Source: Bursaphelenchus xylophilus
Taxonomy: Eukaryota > Nematoda > Chromadorea > Rhabditida > Aphelenchoididae
Length of the DNA: 64,000 bases
Assembly: GCA_904066235.2 (NCBI GenBank)
Contig: CAJFCV020000001.1
Span: 1,550,001 to 1,614,000, forward strand
Direction: 5' to 3'
The position numbers and the translations under genes were made by a program. This document shows positions 61,287 through 64,000 of the stretch, piece by piece; the stretch's first letter is position 1; the number at the start of each line of letters is the position of its first letter. Under the pieces are notes generated by a model. That model did not search any database. It saw only the letters and a program-made list of their open reading frames with translations, and was not told the DNA's origin.

Positions 61287-61772
61287 CCATAACCCAATTC
61301 CGCTCGCCTGGATCTCTGTTTTCTACACCCCACATTCTCCATGAATGACGATTATAGTCACACAAAAACATCAAAGAAACCCCGGCGGTATCGTACCCAC
61401 GCGGAAGCGGAGTGCGTGCGCTCGTGGCTGAGGCATCGATTATCCGCCCAAAGTATGGAGTGCAAATCGCATTACTCGCCGTTATGAAATGCGACTCGTA
61501 ATCTGCGAAAGCGGCCCAGTATTTTATTTAATGTACGGGCAGGAAGTTGGCGAAAGAATATTTATGCGGCCTGTAAACAAGATTTTACAATTTCGAGATA
61601 CTATACTCGGTGGGATTGACGTATTTCGCCGAAAACGCGCCTACAATACAAACAGTAAAGTATGTGAGGAACGGGAGGCGAAGAGCAGGTGTTGGGTTTT
61701 GAACGTTTCTTGCGCTGCAGCATGTCCGAACTGCTTGGAAATATATATAAAAAAAAGAAATATTATTCTGCT

Positions 61773-61921
61773 TATCAGTCTGTCGGGAAAATGATGAGCA
61801 TTCGGTCGAAAGTCGCCGCCGAGAAAATGAATTGTGTCGCAAAAAAATCAAATTGCTTTTCACTTCAGCAACGCAGTCGGCACAGCGATATTGTGCTCGT
61901 TATTTCCCCGACGGACTGATA
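61773..61921 (+). mobile_element. Family A MITE, standard
   Basis: Perfect left TIR after TA; the right TIR is TTATTTCCCCGACGGACTGA. The interior has AAGTCGCCGCCGAGAAAATG and TCACTTCAGCAACGCAGTCGG. Confidence 0.87.
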
Positions 61922-61923
61922 AT

Positions 61924-62527
61924 AGTATTTTCATAAAGTGCATGAACATTTACAGTGATCCAGTGGCAGAAAAATGTATCATTTTGCATCCGGAGAGTAA
62001 AAAAATGTGGCAAAATGCTTCCTTCTCCAAGTGAAAAAACCTGATTCAAAAGCGCTCTTTTTGTGAGGAAAAAGGCGCGCCCTTCAAAAGGAAGTTTTTT
62101 CACTTGCAGAAGGACGCATTTTGCCACATTTTTTACGCTTCCCGGATGCAAACTGGAACGTTTTTTGCCGCTCGGGTCCGTCACTGTATGGCGCCCATAC
62201 CGTGCACGAAAAACCCCCATCTTGCACCGTGCATTTCACCCTTTTTTCGCTTTCGCACAGTGCATCTTGAATTTTTTCCCACGCTCGTCGCCAACGCACA
62301 GTGCATTTCTTCCTTTGCGCACCGTGCAGACCTCAAAGAAGCCGTTTTCACTGTGCAAATTCTTTATGAAAGCCGCAGCGACGTGGTTGAAACTTGCTTC
62401 TGTCGCAGCGATATTTTGCCGCACAGTGCAAAAACCAAAGAAATTGAGAAATGCACAGTGCAAAATAAGGGGTGTCTGTGCACGGTGCGGGCCTGAAAAT
62501 TGACCATCCACTTTGTGAAAATACTAA
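61924..62527. mobile_element. Family F element, large, with nested G
   Basis: The left end AGTATTTTCATAAAGTGCATG pairs with the right end CACTTTGTGAAAATACT. It contains the G element at 61953-62186 and, in its right half, at least eight GCAC(A/C/T)GTGC motifs. Frames of up to 146 codons cross it on both strands and look like repeat artefacts. Confidence 0.75.
61953..62186. mobile_element. Family G element nested in F
   Basis: CAGTGATCCAGTGGCAGAAAA at the left and TTTTTGCCGCTCGGGTCCG with TCACTG at the right. Inner CACATTTTTTACGCTTCCCGG mirrors CCGGAGAGTAAAAAAATGTG. TA lies on both sides. It shares the mirrored AATGTGGCAAAATG block with the copy at 59992. Confidence 0.75.
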
Positions 62528-62529
62528 TA

Positions 62530-62688
62530 AAAGTCTGTCGGGAAAATAATGAGCACAATGTCGTTGGGTCGGTCGAGCCGCTGAAGTGAAAAGAAATTTG
62601 ATTTTTCCGCGACACAATTCATTTTTTTCGGCGGCGATGCAATTTTCGATGCGACAGAGCGCTCATTATTTTCCCGACAGACTGATAT
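62530..62688 (-). mobile_element. Family A MITE, standard, reverse
   Basis: AAGTCTGTCGGGAAAATAATG and TTATTTTCCCGACAGACTGA. The interior has GCCGCTGAAGTGAAAAG and TTTTTTTCGGCGGCGATGC. It starts two bases after F ends. Confidence 0.88.
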
Positions 62689-62689
62689 A

Positions 62690-63690
62690 TTACAGTTCTT
62701 AGAAGGATTTAGAAGGAGTTTTCAGGCCAGGCCGATCCTCTGCAGTCCGCGGGACGGACCTAAAAAAACTACAATAGATATGGCCGGCCCGCCCGCTAGT
62801 CATCTCTACCGTAACCCTTTGTTTCAAAATCCCGCGCCATCTCTTGTTTTTGCATATGAACCTCATCGATTACTCATTAGCGTTTTTTTGGAACAAAAAA
62901 AATCTCTTCGGCGCTAATGTCAAAAAAAGCAGCGGCCAAATACGGCAGTTAGTCATAAAACCAGCTTTTCTCTCCCCTCCCCGAAAATGAATAACTCGTT
63001 ATGGTCGTTAATAACGATCGTAAAACATTATGTTTCGATTAGCGGGAAGAATGAGCTATATTATATTGGACATTAACGGCTTGAGGCTGAAAATTACAAT
63101 GGAATTTTTCAACAAAAAATAGTCACGTCTCGGTGTACGAAATCGGCAAAAAGTTCTGAAAACTTATCGTGGCTTCGAATTTTATCGCACTCTGAAAAAA
63201 ATTATTTGGCGTTTAAATGATATATAGCAAGAAAATTCAAAATGCACTGTGCAAATGGTCCTTTTGGGTCAAATTCTCTGTTCACAGCACTTTTTTGTCG
63301 CGATTTTCGCTGCGACCCGACAAGACTCGCTAAAACCGCGAATTCTCAGGAAATTTTAGCCTTGAGTACCCGTCGAGACTGATAGTACCACAGTACCAAG
63401 TCAGGGTTAACTTCTGTATACGTTAAAAACTTTTATGACGCACACAAAAAAAGTGTGGCTAACAATAAGCCAATTTTTTTCACATGCCTTTGCAAGTGCG
63501 GCTTTGTCGAAAAACAAGAAAACATGCATAATACATAGTTATGTGTTGGTTTTTTTCCACTTTCCCACGTATCACACATATCAAATGAGCACGGTATGTA
63601 TGGTGGTCACAATGTATATAATACACATGTATGATAAAAAGCAACATATCTATGATAAAGATGAAAACCGAGGTGTCCAAAATGCGCCAC
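62690..63690. other. No gene seen
   Basis: Includes CTACCGTA at about 62806, an AAATGCACTGTGCAAATGG motif near 63240, and a C-like right end (GAATTCTCAGGAAATTTTAG) near 63340. A 100-codon frame at 63435-63737 overlaps an antisense frame and is unsupported. Confidence 0.4.
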
Positions 63691-63694
63691 TTGG

Positions 63695-63745
63695 GTTATT
63701 TCAAAAAGTGTCAAAAAGTATTAATGATACCTTTTGACAGTTTCC
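63695..63745 (+). repeat. Family K fragment
   Basis: TTTCAAAAAGTGTCAAAAAG and TATTAATGATACCTTTTGAC form the K hairpin motif. Confidence 0.5.
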
Positions 63746-63794
63746 GACCAGAAAGCAGAAAATCCCGGTGCTTTCCGAAAAACTCGAGCCTTTT

Positions 63795-64000
63795 CTGATA
63801 AAGGAAATACCCAAGAGCAACGCTCAGATTGTCTTGAAATTTTGCACACATATAAGAGCTAGGCCATATATCATTTCCTGACACTTTTAGCTCGCGCTTT
63901 GCATGTGAAGCTGAGATATTCCACGACTTTGCGACCGAGGCCTCACAGAGGTTGTTTCAAAAATGAGATTTTTTCAATTTTCATCGGGAAGTTTATGCGA
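63795..64000 (+). mobile_element. Family Y element, cut by window end
   Basis: AATACCCAAGAGCAACGCTC with AGATTGTCTTGAAATTTTGC, ATCATTTCCTGACACTTTTAG, CTCGCGCTTTGCATG and GCTGAGATATTCCACGAC. The right half lies outside the window. Confidence 0.6.

Noticed and set aside
62063..62503. 146-codon frame at 62.1-62.5 kb
   Set aside because: It runs through nested G and F repeats, with frames of up to 130 codons in other phases and strands. The content is GCAC(A/T)GTGC repeats.

Overview
The window looks like non-coding, transposon-dense DNA from a nematode, most probably Caenorhabditis or a close relative. The evidence is overall A+T richness, TTTCAG-type tracts, a 5S rRNA-like sequence whose core matches nematode 5S as I remember it, and a very dense load of short inverted-repeat (MITE-type) elements. 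I found no complete, convincing host protein-coding gene. Nearly all open frames are 60-170 codons, lie inside repeats and look like chance frames. The protein-like signals are a FLYWCH zinc-finger ORF inside a terminal-inverted-repeat (TIR) element (42.2-42.7 kb), the tail of a non-LTR retrotransposon reverse-transcriptase polyprotein (36.3-36.6 kb), and a few weak exon-like fragments (16.3-16.5, 26.9-27.1, 41.9-42.1 and 52.6-52.8 kb).

Repeat families are named here by letters of my own. A: CTGTCGGGAAAATAATG TIRs flanked by TA, about 43 full or partial copies, with at least three unrelated interiors. B: TACTAGTCGCGCCATAAAG ends. C: ends near CTCGGGG...AAGTCCTGA. D: hAT-like, AGACATGGC ends, very G+C rich, 8-bp target duplications (TSDs). 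E: CTAGTCCGTTCGCGAAG ends. F: ATTTTCATAAAGTGCATG ends. G: CAGTGGCGGA-like ends. H: CAAGGGAAGTCAC ends, 3-bp duplication. M: CACGTCAA ends, 5-bp duplications. Y: TAACAGGGGAAGTACTCC ends with GTGCGACGCTCAG just inside, many degraded copies. K: a unit of about 122 bp carrying AAAAGTATC motifs.

Layout. 0-13.5 kb: A, H, E, Y, M and K copies, with a direct duplication at 3.6-4.2 kb. 13.5-21.8 kb: nested B/E/A/M/D/Y elements and a weak collagen-like relic. 22.0-24.0 kb: a TTAA-flanked giant palindrome of about 1.93 kb with a tRNA-like module in each arm and a later M-type insertion in one arm only. 24-33 kb: A, B, Y and M copies, two minisatellites and an LTR fragment. 33.9-35.5 kb: a tandem array of about 95 bp with a dimeric higher-order repeat. 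36-45 kb: LINE tail, A/Y/K repeats, the FLYWCH element and a 0.5-kb inverted repeat. 45-54 kb: A/Y/K repeats, a second LTR fragment with TATA box and polyA signal, and a (TA)n tract. 54-64 kb: a 5S rRNA-like gene with a related partial copy, a Tc1/mariner-like element with TIRs of about 215 bp, the nested G/M pair, the larger D element, and F/G/A nesting.

The elements do not form an operon or pathway. The coherent story is layered transposition, and several insertions can be ordered in time from empty sites or TSDs visible inside the window.
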